A DNA stretch of 62,000 nt from Glandiceps talaboti (Eukaryota > Hemichordata > Enteropneusta > Spengelidae). A program made the translations under genes and the position numbers. The DNA is taken from positions 24,561,003-24,623,002 of the forward strand of contig NC_135551.1 of NCBI RefSeq assembly GCF_964340395.1. The letters run 5' to 3'. Numbering within the stretch: the first letter of the stretch is position 1; each line of letters starts with the position of its first letter. Below the pieces are notes generated by a model. That model was given only the letters and a program-made list of their open reading frames with translations. It was not told the origin of the DNA and made no database searches. Of this stretch, positions 12,001 through 24,405 are shown in pieces.

Positions 12001-15000
12001 AGTGCCAGAAAGAATATAGCATACATGTACTAATCTGCATAAAATTTAATAGTACCTATAACAATATAGCATACATGTACTAATCTGCATAAAATTGAAT
12101 AGTACCTATAACAATATAGCATACATGTACTAATCTACATAAAATTTAATAGTGCCTATAACAATATAGCATACATTTACTAATCTGCATAAAATTGAAT
12201 AGTACCTATAACAATATAGCATACATGTACTAATCTACATAAAATTGAATAGTACCAGAAACAATATAGCATACATTTACTAATCTGCATAAAATTGAAT
12301 AGTACCTATAACAATATAGCATACATGTACTAATCTACATAAAATTGAATAGTACCTATAACAATATAGCATACATTTACTAATCTACATAAAATTGAAT
12401 AGTACCTATAACAATATAGCATACATGTACTAACCTGCATAAAATTTAATAGTACCAGAAACAATATAGCATACATGTACTAATCTGCATAAAATTTAAT
12501 AGTGCCAGAAACAATATAGCATACATGTACTAATCTGCATAAAATTTAATAGTACCTATAACAATATAGCATACATGTACTAATCTGCATAAAATTTAAT
12601 AGTACCTATAACAATATAGCATACATGTACTAATCTGCATAAAATTTAATAGTGCCAGAAACAATATAGCATACATGTACTAATCTGCATAAAATTTAAT
12701 AGTGCCAGAAACAATATAGCATACATGTACTAATCTGCATAAAATTGAATAGTGCCAGAAAAAATATAGCATACATGTACTAATCTGCATAAAATTTAAT
12801 AGTGCCTATAACAATATAGCATACATGTACTAATCTACATAAAATTGAATAGTGCCTATAACAATATAGCATACATGTACTAACCTGCATAATATTGAAT
12901 AGTACCTATAACAATATAGCATACATGTACTAATCTACATAAAATTTAATAGTGCCAGTAGCAATATAGCATACATGTACTAATCTACATAAAATTTAAT
13001 AGTACCTATAACAATATAGCATACATGTACTAATCTACATAAAATTTAATAGTGCCAGTAGCAATATAGCATACATGTACTAATCTGCATAAAATTGAAT
13101 AGTACCTATAACAATATAGCATACATGTACTAATCTACATAAAATTGAATAGTGCCAGAAACAATATAGCATACATGTACTAATCTGCATAAAATTTAAT
13201 AGTGCCTATGACAATATAGCATACATGTACTAATCTACATAAAATTTAATAGTACCAGTAGCAATATAGCATACATGTACTAATCTCCATAAAATTTAAT
13301 AGTACCTATAACAATATAGCATACATGTACTAATCTGCATAAAATTTAATAGTGCCAGAAAAAATATAGCATACATGTACTAATCTGCATAAAATTTAAT
13401 AGTGCCTATAACAATATAGCATACATGTACTAATCTGCATAAAATTGAATAGTACCTATAACAATATAGCATACATGTACTAATCTGCATAAAATTTAAT
13501 AGTGCCAGTAGCAATATAGCATACATGTACTAATCTGCATAAAATTTAATAGTGCCCGAAACAATATAGCATACATGTACTAAAATGCATATAATTTAAT
13601 AGTGCCAGTAGCAATATAGCATACATGTACTAATCTACATAAAATTGAATAGTGCCTATAACAATATAGCATACATTTACTAATCTGCATAAAATTTAAT
13701 AGTGCCAGAAACAATATAGCATACATGTACTAATCTGCATAAAATTTAATAGTACCTATAACAATATAGCATACATGTACTAATCTGCATAAAATTGAAT
13801 AGTACCTATAACAATATAGCATACATGTACTAATCTGCATAAAATTGAATAGTGCCTATAACAATATAGCATACATGTACTAATCTACATAAAATTGAAT
13901 AGTGCCTATAACAATATAGTATACATGTACTAATCTGCATAAAATTGAATAGTGCCTATAACAATATAGCATACATGTACTAATCTGCATAAAATTGAAT
14001 AGTGCCAGAAACAATATAGCATACATGTACTAACCTGCATAAAATTGAATAGTGCCTATAACAATATAGCATACATGTACTAATCTACATAATATTGAAT
14101 AGTGCCTATAACAATATAGCATACATGTACTAATCTACATAAAATTGAATAGTGCCTATAACAATATAGCATACATGTACTAATCTGCATAAAATTGAAT
14201 AGTGCCTATAACAATATAGCATACATGTACTAATCTACATAAAATTGAATAGTGCCTATAACAATATAGCATACATGTACTAATCTACATAAAATTGAAT
14301 AGTGCCTATAACAATATAGCATACATGTACTAATTTGCATAAAATTTAATAGTGCCTATGACAATATAGCATACATGTACTAATCTGCATAAAATTTAAT
14401 AGTGCCAGTAGCAATATAGCATACATGTACTAATCTGCATAAAATTGAATAGTGCCTATAACAATATAGCATACATGTACTAATCTACATAAAATTTAAT
14501 AGTGCCAGAAACAATATAGCATACATGTACTAATCTGCATAAAATTGAATAGTGCCAGTAGCAATATAGCATACATGTACTAATCTGCATAAAATTGAAT
14601 AGTGCCTATAACAATATAGCATACATGTACTAACCTGCATAAAATTGAATAGTGCCAGTAGCAATATAGCATACATGTACTAATCTACATAAAATTGAAT
14701 AGTGCCTATAACAATATAGCATACATGTACTAATTTGCATAAAATTTAATAGTGCCTATGACAATATAGCATACATGTACTAATCTGCATAAAATTTAAT
14801 AGTGCCAGTAGCAATATAGCATACATGTACTAATCTGCATAAAATTGAATAGTACCTATAACAATATAGCATACATGTACTAATCTACATAAAATTTAAT
14901 AGTGCCAGAAACAATATAGCATACATGTACTAATCTGCATAAAATTTAATAGTACCTATAACAATATAGCATACATGTACTAATCTGCATAAAATTTAAT

Positions 15001-15545
15001 AGTGCCAGTAGCAATATAGCATATATTTACTAATCTGCATAAAATTTAATAGTACCAGAAACAATATAGCATACATGTACTAATCTGCATAATATTGAAT
15101 AGTACCTATAACAATATAGCATACATGTACTAATCTGCATAAAATTTAATAGTACCAGAAACAATATAGCATACATGTACTAATCTGCATAAAATTTAAT
15201 AGTGCCAGTAGCAATATAGCATACATGTACTAATCTGCATAAAATTGAATAGTGCCTATAACAATATAGCATACATGTACTAATCTGCATAAAATTGAAT
15301 AGTGCCTATAACAATATAGCATACATGTACTAATCTGCATAAAATTGAATAGTGCCTATAACAATATAGCATACATGTACTAATCTGCATAAAATTGAAT
15401 AGTACCTATAACAATATAGCATACATTTACTAATCTACATAAAATTTAATAGTGTCAGAAACAATATAGCATACATTTACCAACATGCATAAAACTTAAT
15501 AGTGCCAGAAGCAATATAGCATACATGTACTAACCTGTACAACAT
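9040..15545. repeat. 50-bp satellite array, about 130 units
   Basis: The unit is 50 bp long, with the invariant block CAATATAGCATACATGTACT, then a variable TAAtct(g/a)CATAa(a/t)ATT(t/g)AATAGT(g/a)CC and a three-state segment (AGAAA, TATAA or AGTAG). From 9061 to 15361 every sixth unit begins exactly 300 bp after the previous one, so 126 consecutive units show no net insertion or deletion. Edge units are degenerate (9040 and about 15475-15545). Because 50 is not a multiple of 3 the frame rotates and there is no long ORF. It could be a dispersed satellite block or heterochromatic DNA; no centromere evidence is visible. Confidence 0.98.
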
Positions 15546-15840
15546 TGCGGTTACGGGGTTGTATTTTTCTGTGACATCATGTAATACCATTTTCCCCTAT
15601 TTTCCTTTTCATTTCCTCTTTAGTCCTGAGTTCTCTATCTTCATACCGTGATATATCCCCCACAATAATTTCAGCTTGGGTACCAATATCTCTGTTCTCT
15701 TTGGATAGGGAGAAAGATAAAATGTTACCAGAAATAAAAGATATACATTAAAGCCTGTGTAGGAAAGTAAATGAAAAATATTTTTTACTGAATGGGAGAT
15801 GTGTTTTACACAACCTAAAATATATACAACTGTACATATA
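15546..15840. other. no gene recognised
   Basis: Spacer between the satellite and a LINE 3' end. A 79-residue minus-strand frame has no recognisable motif. Confidence 0.45.
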
Positions 15841-16265
15841 TCAATCAATCAATCAATCAGCAAAGTTTATATAGCGCCAAAATCCAAAACATTGTTTTGC
15901 TCTATGACGCTCAATGGCTAAACCACACTGTATGCTTTGGAGAATAAGTGTGTTTTCAGTTTTCTTTTGAAAGTTTCCAAGTTTGGAGATTCTCTGATGT
16001 CGAGTGGTAGTACGTTCCATAGTTTAGGCGCAGCATATGAAAATGCACGGCCACCATATGTGATGGTTTTGTAGGTTGTAGATGTTAAAAGTTTCTTGGT
16101 GGATGAACGGAGTGTACGAGTTGGAATATAGGGCTGGAGCAGATCACTGATGTACGCAGGAGTCTGGTTGTGAATGGCCTTGAAAGTTAACAGCAAAATT
16201 TTGTAGTCAATCCTGAGACGAACTGGTAACCAATGGAGATGGATGAGAACTGGGGTGATCGGTGC
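15841..16265 (-). mobile_element. 5'-truncated LINE (L2/CR1-like) 3' end
   Basis: The minus-strand frame encodes the C-terminal end of a non-LTR reverse transcriptase: LHWLPVRLRIDYKILLLTFK, then GGRAFSYAAPKLWNVLPLDI and LETFKRKLKTHLFSKAY, stop at 15918. The HWLPV...RI.YKI, A.P.LWN.LP and F...LKTHLF motifs are typical of this region. After the stop the 3' UTR reads GGCGCTATATAAACTTTGC and ends in (TGAT)n, seen on the plus strand as ATCAATCAATCAATCAATCA. The frame is undamaged over about 115 codons, so insertion was fairly recent; the copy begins near the HWLPV motif and is dead on arrival. Confidence 0.9.
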
Positions 16266-16544
16266 AAATATATTATGTACACATAGTCTATCAATGGAAA
16301 GGGATATCATTTATCACTAACAGTAGAACAGTTTTCAAGGTAATGAACATTTCTATATTAAACTTCGTTTTCTCACTTTCGTCTCTATTAGATATTTAAG
16401 TTTTAAAAGGGAATGTGACTCCAGGTAATAAAGGTAATATCTGGGTTCTGGAGAGTCGACGAGTCAGTTCATGATCTCACATCACTCAAATGCCAAGAAA
16501 AACAAAATTCGAACTGTTTTCCCAGTGGAACAGCAGTGCTTCAT
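16266..16544. other. no gene recognised
   Basis: Flank of the truncated LINE with nothing recognisable. Confidence 0.4.
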
Positions 16545-16663
16545 GGGTCTTCGCAGATATGTATATTTATCACAATAATAGATGCACACTAATATTCATG
16601 ACTCCTTAGATAAACAGCCATAAATATTATGCTCCTAATAAATATCCATATCTGCAAAGACCC
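16545..16663. repeat. small hairpin element, 26-bp inverted arms
   Basis: GGGTCTTCGCAGATATGTAT (from 16545) and its inverted counterpart ATAAATATCCATATCTGCAAAGACCC region (16638-16663) pair over 26 bases with two mismatches around a loop of about 67 bases that is itself partly self-complementary. It resembles a short MITE. Confidence 0.65.
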
Positions 16664-18900
16664 TTGATCAATAACGTTTCACTGAAAGAACAATAGAGAT
16701 GAAAAAGAAGAGCCTCAACTTCGAGTTTCTTAGCAACAAGACAAACTTATGTGACGTGAAATCATGAAGGGTGTTTAGAACAAAAAGGTTATGAATAAAC
16801 CTGTATTTTCTGTTGAGATCGCCCATTCATCTAAATTACCAAATGTAAGATCAATATAAAGTTGTAGTTTGTGCCTCTTTTACTAACTTGTCAGTACAGT
16901 ATGAGCTGTACTTCTCATGCTGCAATAAGACATGTTCTACCTTTATTTACATCAACAAGGAAAAATAACATTTGATAGTAACACACATGGCCTTTTATTT
17001 CAATCAACTTACCAAGTTATTCAATTGATATTTATATCAATACTAGTAGGATAAATTGGAAATGATGTGGAATGAGTTTTCCTATTTCCAATAATAATGG
17101 CCTCAGAAAATACGATAGGTATGTTGGGATTTTATTTTTACTTTGCCCTTTCAACTGTTTTTATATTAAAACAAATATTGCTATGACCCCAAAACTAACA
17201 ACATATTTGTCACAATACCCCTCCTGTAATATTTGATGAAATATGTACGGACGTCACTGGGGAAGGACAACAGATGTTCGTGAAGGCCAAGATTTCTTAT
17301 CTTTTTCTTTCTTTTAGTAGTTTTACATGCTTGAAAAAAATGTTTACGCCAGTCTGGTTATCAGGAACAGGTTTTTTTATCTTTAATATATGTGCAAAAA
17401 AAAATTGTAGTTGTTGTCGAAATTTAACATTTAAATTAAAATTAATACCAATTTGAGATAATAAATTATAGATACATATGAAAATACATATTACACCACA
17501 GAATGTCACTTACCTTGCAATTGCTCACACGTTATACATGCAGTCTACAGTAGGCCATCCTCTACTGGTACTTCTTAAGGCTGTAGTTGCACTTCGTGTG
17601 TGAGTTGTGGCAGTGTAATCAATTGGTTGGGTAGGCACCACACTACGTACGATATGTAACGTGTTTATCGTAGTCATGGTCTTGGATAGTTGTAACATTG
17701 GTGCAGTTAAAAAATAATAAGTCTTTCTTTCATTGGTGGTGGCGGTTGTCTTTCTTTCGGGGACGGGCGCCGCTTCTGGGAGACAAACTGGCATACTCTG
17801 TATGAGTAATGTTTGCAGGAATAGGGTTTGGATGACTTGTCGTTGGACTACACCAACCAACGAAGTGTATCGAGCAGATATGCGTGTCTTTCGTTATATT
17901 GTCAACTGTAAAATGTCATCTTCCACAAGCATTTGCCCATTCTTTTGCTTTCGCGATGTTTTTCCATGGCTTCGGAAACAGAATAAAATAAACGCCTTTC
18001 ATGTCGTTTCTCTGACCGTATCTGCCGCCACTCCTTCACGTCCCATAGCAACAATGCTTCACCATGGCGATTATCAGTAAATACTATTTTGTACGGGTTG
18101 GAATACTTCGGATATGGTGCGCAAGTAGCAGATGGCAACCCTTTGTTAACAGTAGGATTACGCAAACAAAATGACAGTCTTTGCCCGTATTTGATGACGT
18201 AAGCGTACTAAAAAATCACGTGATTCGAAACCCGGAAATAGTCTATTGGGTAAATACTAGTATTTCCCCAATTTTCCTACATTGATTGGCTTTGTTCTAG
18301 ACCGTTCAAAGTATTCGGGTTGCTTGTATCACAGACAAGTAAGTTCTCACTTGTCTGTGTTGGTATTGAAAGGTAGTAGACGTATATCGAAATATACAGA
18401 GAAATATATATCGATAAGTTTCTGTCCAGATCTGAATTTTATATATTGAGAAACCAAACGAACTTGAGAGCCATAGAAACTCACCCCATTGTGGCGTGCA
18501 TCGCGAAATTCTTGTACTGAGTGTTACATAAAGAGCGGTACCATGCTTACCATAAAGTATGTAAACTTTCTGATTCGTACTAGCGATGTTATGACGGTTT
18601 GAATTTTGTTTATTATTTGCTGTGGAAACGCGTTTACATATCCCGGGTATGTAGGGGATCGCGAAAGGCGGAGTGTTCAAAGTCGGGTCAAGCTTTCCTG
18701 TATTGAGAATAGATAGCGGACATTTGAATAACTTTTTCGACAACTACATATATTAACTTTCACTGGGACTTCAAAAATCAATGATACCAATAAGTAATCC
18801 ATACATTTATTCTATATGGGTAAAATTATGTGCGTATGTCTGTATGCATGTCGGATGTATGTGTATCCCTGTATTAATTTGAATAATTTGACATTACACC
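16664..18900. other. no convincing gene; promoter-like patch near 18.2 kb
   Basis: Several 87-145 residue frames (17525-18743, both strands) lack motifs and overlap each other. Around 18185-18235 a CRE-like TGACGTAA, an E-box CACGTG and an ETS-like CCCGGAAAT lie within 50 bp, which would fit a promoter. The 87-residue minus frame 17902-18165 would start just downstream of it, but I cannot show that it is coding. Confidence 0.3.
18330..18359. repeat. perfect 11-bp-stem hairpin
   Basis: CACAGACAAGT and ACTTGTCTGTG are perfect inverted arms around an 8-base loop. Confidence 0.8.
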
Positions 18901-19012
18901 TGTTCCACTACATGTACATACATAGATTGATATCACAAAGTACCTTTAGATTTCTATAGTTTAGCACACCTTTTTGCCAGTTCAGGGGTATATCATGTAC
19001 TAATAGCCTATT

Positions 19013-19278
19013 ATAGGCAACATTTGTGTTTCGCCATCTTGACGCCGCACGGGGTTGTGGGATTGCTCTCGCTATGTGCACCGGGAAATTTGAAGACGAT
19101 TGTGGGGGTAGAATCAGTCGAAAGCCATCTTTACTATGGACAACACCATACGAATACCGCACATTGATTACCGAATTATTTTGAATTTCAGTAAACGTTT
19201 GAAGCGACAGCCACTCCAGTAGCTCAATTTCATTGTCTTTAATGTACTAAGAAGTGTTTTTTCACTGTACGTCGTCAT
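19013..19278 (-). pseudogene. inverted copy of a coding-like sequence, frameshifted
   Basis: The minus strand matches 20349-20613 (plus) closely from its ATGACGACG onward. In the reading frame of the other copy it gives EIELLEWLSLQTFTEIQNNS, then VRYSYGVVHSKDGFRLILPP and IARAIPQPRAA. One base is missing in the run after GTGAAAAAA, so the ATG at 19276-19278 is out of frame with this segment. A second one-base difference follows PRAA, where both copies read through a CAAGATGGCG motif. The family is not recognised. It may be a decayed gene copy or one arm of a fold-back element. Confidence 0.4.
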
Positions 19279-20348
19279 ACAACTAAGGAATTAATCAACA
19301 CGAGTACGGCAGCTGTAAACGCTATTTGTAGTGTCACAGATGACATATTCATATTTTCAGTAAACTTAATATTTTAACAACATCGCATGTCCTAGTTTGA
19401 CTGAAAGGTCAATAGACTGTCTCAAGGATATCGGATTCAGACCACACAGGATTCCAAGCATACTCGAATACATGAGACGACAGTCTGCATTTCATAAATA
19501 TCTAGGATTCATAGTGATCATTCATCAATGTTTTGAGAACACTTTTAGGGCATGATCACGCCCAGAAAAGCGTTATATGGATTGCATTAATTATTTGGCC
19601 ATTGGCCATGCGTTATGTAAATTTAGACTTTAAGGACGTCACAATAAAGAACACGGGACTGACAGGCACTCTTCAGTATTTTGGTAAGGGCACTTGGCTT
19701 CGCGGGAAGTCAATGAACGAGGCACTATGCTGGGTGTTTGCCTTGTTTTTCCAGTATAGATCTTTAAACACAAACTGTGTATAGTCTGAGCTAATTCCCT
19801 TTAAAGTTCAAGTGTGATCCTGGTACGTACATACAGAAGTTGAGTCGGATATGAGATATGAGAGTGATTCGAGTGTTATTACTTGGTCTGTCAGCTGTGT
19901 GCGAAGATCAGAAAGTAATAATAGCATCGCCGTATCATGTGTTCCGTTATTACTTCTGGTAAATTAAGCACAATTTCGGTAATATTTCTTTGTCTATGTC
20001 ACGATTTCAACATTTTACTGCTATATTTTGACGAAAAATACGGAAGTGAACGATCACGCACGAAAACATGAGTGGCGTGTCTGGAGAGAAATTCCGATTC
20101 AATTCAATCATTGCATGGCTTCCTTGTCAAATATACTAAAAAATAAATTTATATAATATATACATGTATAAATATTGTCTCACTATAGTTCATTGCACAT
20201 TCATGTTGTAAAATCACGTACAAATAGAGAGCAATACGACATCAGAATACTGATTGTAAGTCGAAAACGCGTCATAAAATGATGTAAACAGCATTCCCTG
20301 ACAGTCGATCACAACACGTCCAAATCGCCGATCGTAAAATGTCTTGAA

Positions 20349-20615
20349 ATGACGACGTTCGGTGAAAAAAAATCTTGGTACATTAAAAACGATAAAAATA
20401 AGCTTATGGAATGGTTATCTCTTCAAACTCTCACGGAAACTCAAAACAATTCGGTAATCAATGTGCGCTATTCGTATGGTGTTGTCCATAGTAAAGATGG
20501 CTTTCGACTGATTCTACCCCCACAGTCGTCTTCAAATTTCCTGGTGCACATTGCGAGAGCAATCCCACAACCCCGTGCGGCGTTCAAGATGGCGAAACAC
20601 ATATGTTGCCTATAG
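20349..20615 (+). CDS. unrecognised 88-residue ORF, arm of an inverted pair
   Basis: The frame starts MTTFGEKKSWYIKNDKNKLM, contains VRYSYGVVHSKDGFRLILPP and ends PRAAFKMAKHICCL. Similarity to the inverted copy at 19013-19278 begins exactly at this ATG and ends at about the stop, while the outer flanks and the 1.07 kb between the arms are unrelated. Several differences between the copies keep a hydrophobic or polar residue (L/M, E/K), which suggests past coding constraint. I do not recognise a domain. Alternatives: a duplicated first exon, since CAAGATGGCG resembles promoter or first-exon YY1-type sequence, or long terminal inverted repeats of a 1.6 kb element. Confidence 0.3.
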   Translation: MTTFGEKKSWYIKNDKNKLMEWLSLQTLTETQNNSVINVRYSYGVVHSKDGFRLILPPQSSSNFLVHIARAIPQPRAAFKMAKHICCL

Positions 20616-23452
20616 CAAAGATTCTTGCATTCCAGCAATTATTATGTGTAGGAACAAAAAGCTCAATATTACCTTTATGGAAGACATTCAGTTTAAATCT
20701 GGTAATACTGTTGTTCTGTTGTCAATGATAACCTCATTGATTGTACATGGCTAAATGTTCTCACTAGTGCAACGACATTGTCGAAATGCAACGTTGTTTG
20801 ATCGGTAAACACCGACGGATTAACTCTTAATCCGTACTGGCTTCCACACGCAGTCATTTCATGCATTTAGGTCGTTGTTTTGGGAGAATCGCCGGCGTAA
20901 CGCGCTCTCTATGGATCAATATATGTATATGTTACAACGCATGGTAAACAAGAATGGCGGATGTGCTGCATGTAAGGGGCCGTGTCATTTTAAAACTGAC
21001 GCGCAGGAAACGTAATTTCTTCGTTTTAATTTAAACCCCCCCCTCAAAACGAAATGTCTTAATGCGAAATGGGAAAATGAACGACCTGTCCTACATGTAT
21101 GTTTATAGCATATACCATGACATAACTAAACACAACACTCTAATTGCAATTCAACTTGTAAAACATTTTGCTATCTCTGCAAAACACAGTTTCAACTGGA
21201 AATTGTATTTACCAGTTCTCATGCTTTTTAGCCTTCAAGTTGTATCTGTCGAGTCGTTTATATTCGCACGTTTCGTAATTTATATACGAGTTGATTTTGA
21301 CTGACATCGCACCATGACAGTGATGAACACGTTGACGCGGCGGCGGCTTTCAGGTGCATGTTTCAAAATATCACGTGAAAACATCTATAAATCTGTTTGG
21401 AATCACTAAACTATTACTGTATAATTATTTCAGGCGATTGAACTTTTCATTTTCACGTTAATAGAAGGATTGAATCAACATCAGTCGAACGATCAACCTG
21501 TTACTAGTGCCGAAATAAACGTTCGCAATACCACGCTATCTACGATAATTTAGTCCAAGTTTAGAGGTCACGACAAACACGTGACATCTCATCGACAATT
21601 TCCGGATTTACATTCGTATTAGTTTCACCCCAACCTGGCCTAACTTAGAACCTTCGCGTAGGTGGATTTTGGCAACGTCCTCTCCACATAGTCTATTCAA
21701 ATCAATTATCGTGAAGGTCCTTTAAAAGTTGCCACTACGATTGAACGATTGGCTCTTATCACGCACCCACTTCGTTAACTTTCGTTGACAAGATCACACG
21801 GCGTTACCTACGTAGTGGCGTGCAGTGTTGTTTATAAAATATTTGGGTACGATAAATCTCCTCATGTCTAAACAGCTAACCCGTCTAGAATTTGGAATTA
21901 GGTAATCCTAAAACGTAAAGCTATGTCGGATCCGGACGTTTTATAAACCGAGAGTTGCAGGTACAAGTATTAAATGAGGTAATGTCTACAAACAATAAGT
22001 GTAATGACTTGCTTGGGCTGTACGCTCATCATCCTAGTCGCATGAAATTGGTTGACATGTGCGTTCGTACCATCATTTATAGTTGTGATATGACCCAACA
22101 ACGGAAAAAAAAATCTCTTGAATTCAGGAACTTCTGTTTAGGTGTTGGTGAATAATAAAACCATGTTTTCGCAGCATTCAAGAGGTTGTTTTTGTGATTC
22201 ATTTATTGTACATCACTCCCTGACTAGGTGGGTTACTTGGCCATACAGTTATTTTTAGAACAACATGCATCTCTCTTCGTGTATGTCGGCAAAGTTTCTG
22301 ACTGTCATTTTTCAAGAAAAATAGCATTGCCTCGTTTGATTCCATTTACAGCAGCGTGCCTCTTGTTGCTTCACCTTCATATGCGATCAAGACGTGTCCA
22401 ACGCTTTAGTCGTCGACTTCTGGATCATGTTCATGAACAAGAGTTGCTTCCTTTGGTCACTAATGGGTATACAAGGAATTTTGAAATGGGTATACAAGGA
22501 ATTTTGAACGACGCCGTAGGCGATCGACCATGCGTTTCATGTTCATGCTGTTTGGCTTTCTGAACAATGCTTTAACGCCAGTGAATAGAGCGTATATGAT
22601 AATGATAGGAGTCGCACGTTGTTCTGCCATCCCATCTGTATCAGTCGTTGGCCTTGTGAACACTGATCAGAAGTAAAGGTCAGAGGTGGTTATATAGACG
22701 AATGTCTTCGCGAGAGAGCGTTTACGCCGTCGTCAAAGCGTTCACACGCTACGTTTGGAGGAATTTGCGTCGGCGCACCGTTGCAGGTCACTGTACAATA
22801 TTTTACCCACAACTCTCTCTGATTGCTATGCTTGGCGGTTCCTTATTTTATAACTTCTTCAATAATCCATACTTTTCAACATTTTAAGCATAGTAATTAA
22901 GTTTAATTAATATGTAGCAAAAGAACGCTTAGGAATCAAAAATAAAGTTCTAAATTTTGTATAAAAATGAACTAACAACTAAATTAAGCATGTGCTGTGA
23001 ATAAAACACTTTTCGATGTCAAAGTGTGGGTAGTCAGTGTGTATGATGAGTTTTAGTATGTACATTTCTTTTGTCATACCTATTCAAATAAATCTCTATC
23101 TTTGGCAAAGTCATAACAGGTGCATATATTTTCCTTAGTTTCCTTACAAATATTCTGCATGTCTTTCAAGAAAATCTGCTGACAAATTCCTAAAATTGCT
23201 ACTCCTTCTACAATAAATCATTGATACCAGAACCGATGAAAATGGGTATTCAGAAACTCATCAGTGGCAATTCTACGCTTGCCAAATGGAAAAAATGTTT
23301 TTACAAAACCCTATACACTGGTGAGATTTGTCTGACTTCAAGGAGATGATGTCCAACACTACAAGTCAGAGAGAGTTGTGGGCAGGTCCAGCTGTTTACG
23401 CCGGCGTTAATCTCCGCCGTTGTAGCAACGTTGTCAACTGTTCTGACACGTT
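20616..23452. other. no gene recognised
   Basis: Frames of 60-111 residues (for example 22228-22563 plus and 22460-22663 minus) overlap on opposite strands and have no motifs. A 23-bp direct duplication (ATGGGTATACAAGGAATTTT) lies at about 22465-22510. Local CpG-rich patches at 22700-22790 and 23400-23510 differ from the AT-rich surroundings. Confidence 0.35.
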
Positions 23453-23509
23453 TTTTCCGACGGTGTTGACATAAATTGATATAAACAACGTTGTCGACAC
23501 CGTCGAAAA
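23453..23509. repeat. GC-rich hairpin with 18-19-bp arms
   Basis: TTTTCCGACGGTGTTGACA and TGTCGACACCGTCGAAAA are inverted arms, with one bulge and one mismatch, around a 20-base AT-rich loop. AACGTTGTC(A/G)AC occurs directly beside and inside it. Confidence 0.7.
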
Positions 23510-23693
23510 GGCTCTAGTGAGAGCGACCCTCTAAATCATAATCTTTTCATAAGTATTAATATTCAGATAAGCATGTTTAGATTACTTGTAATGCAAATAA
23601 TTTCAGATTAGTACTTTTTTCGATACACTCTTGCTGACTGTAATGTAAATTTAGAAGTGTTTTGGAATGAAAGTTCACGTGACTAGGACTAAC

Positions 23694-24263
23694 CTTCATG
23701 GGTGGGTTACTCATGTACGCCATTTCATTATGTGGCTCTTGAGTAAAGGATGGTGGATTATTGTCGCTTGCCGTATATACAGACCTCCCTACTTTATGTC
23801 TGGACCCAGTAGCACCAGCTAGGTTTGCAAATGTGTATCCGAGTCCTTCCACAAATTGTGAAAAGTCATCAGCATCCTGCAGTGGTAACCCTCTGAACAG
23901 TATGCATCCATAAATATGGAGTTTTTCATCTAATATTTGACGAGCTTTGTCCGCCCAGTTCTCGATTGGAGCGTTCGATGCCACTGCTGCATACAATGCA
24001 GGTTTGTTGTCTTTAGGACTTGGTAGATATTCAGGTAACTTATGGCTCGGATATGTCGACCCAGGCAGCCATTGTCTCCCTGCTATGCGAGGTTGAATTG
24101 AGTGAACTGGAATCTCAACACGTTTGTCATACACAAATTCAGTCTTGACGTTCCCATGTTCACGTCGACCTTTCACATGACTTGATAACCATCTTACATT
24201 CATCTTCCATAGTACAATTCGCGTCTTCACGCAAATATTAAACGCTCGTGTATTCCAGCTCAT
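23694..24263 (-). CDS. TauD/clavaminate-synthase-like dioxygenase, first coding exon
   Basis: The exon encodes 190 residues and ends at a consensus donor (CATGAAG|GTTAGT, phase 0); the open frame beyond it is intron. Residues 51-82 (IPVHSIQPRIAGRQWLPGST onwards) and 100-150 (DKARQILDEKLHIYGCILFR, GLPLQDADDFSQFVEGLGYT) match the N-terminal half of TauD-fold Fe(II)/2-oxoglutarate oxygenases. SFTQEPHNEMAYMSNPP contains the first two iron ligands as His178-x-Glu180, the H-x-E variant of clavaminate-synthase-like proteins. The distal His and the oxoglutarate-binding Arg must lie in later exons, which would be at lower coordinates; I found none. The first 30 residues are basic and hydrophobic without acidic residues, compatible with mitochondrial import. 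Met21 is an alternative start. Substrate unknown. Confidence 0.85.
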
Positions 24264-24405
24264 GTTGACTAACAGTACAGGCCTCGTCCTAGACTAGCTG
24301 CTAGACCTTTGATGTTCTTCTGATACAATACGACACAAACCGAACATCGCTATTGAGGATGGGACATCTGGGTCTAACATTGAAAAATCATCGCCGCAGT
24401 TCAGG

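Noticed and set aside
9040-15545. Regularly spaced repeat that could suggest a CRISPR array
   Set aside because: Units are contiguous 50-bp tandem copies with no unique spacers, and the DNA is from an animal.
17902-18165. 87-residue minus-strand frame beside a promoter-like patch
   Set aside because: Lys/Arg-rich C-terminus but no known motif; a THAP-like or other zinc-finger pattern was considered and the cysteines do not fit.
18306-18743. 145-residue minus-strand open frame
   Set aside because: No domain, no signal of coding bias that I can see, and it spans a hairpin; treated as chance.
22228-22887. Possible Harbinger-type transposase remains
   Set aside because: Arg-rich segments were suggestive, but no DDE or Myb-like motif could be followed in any frame.
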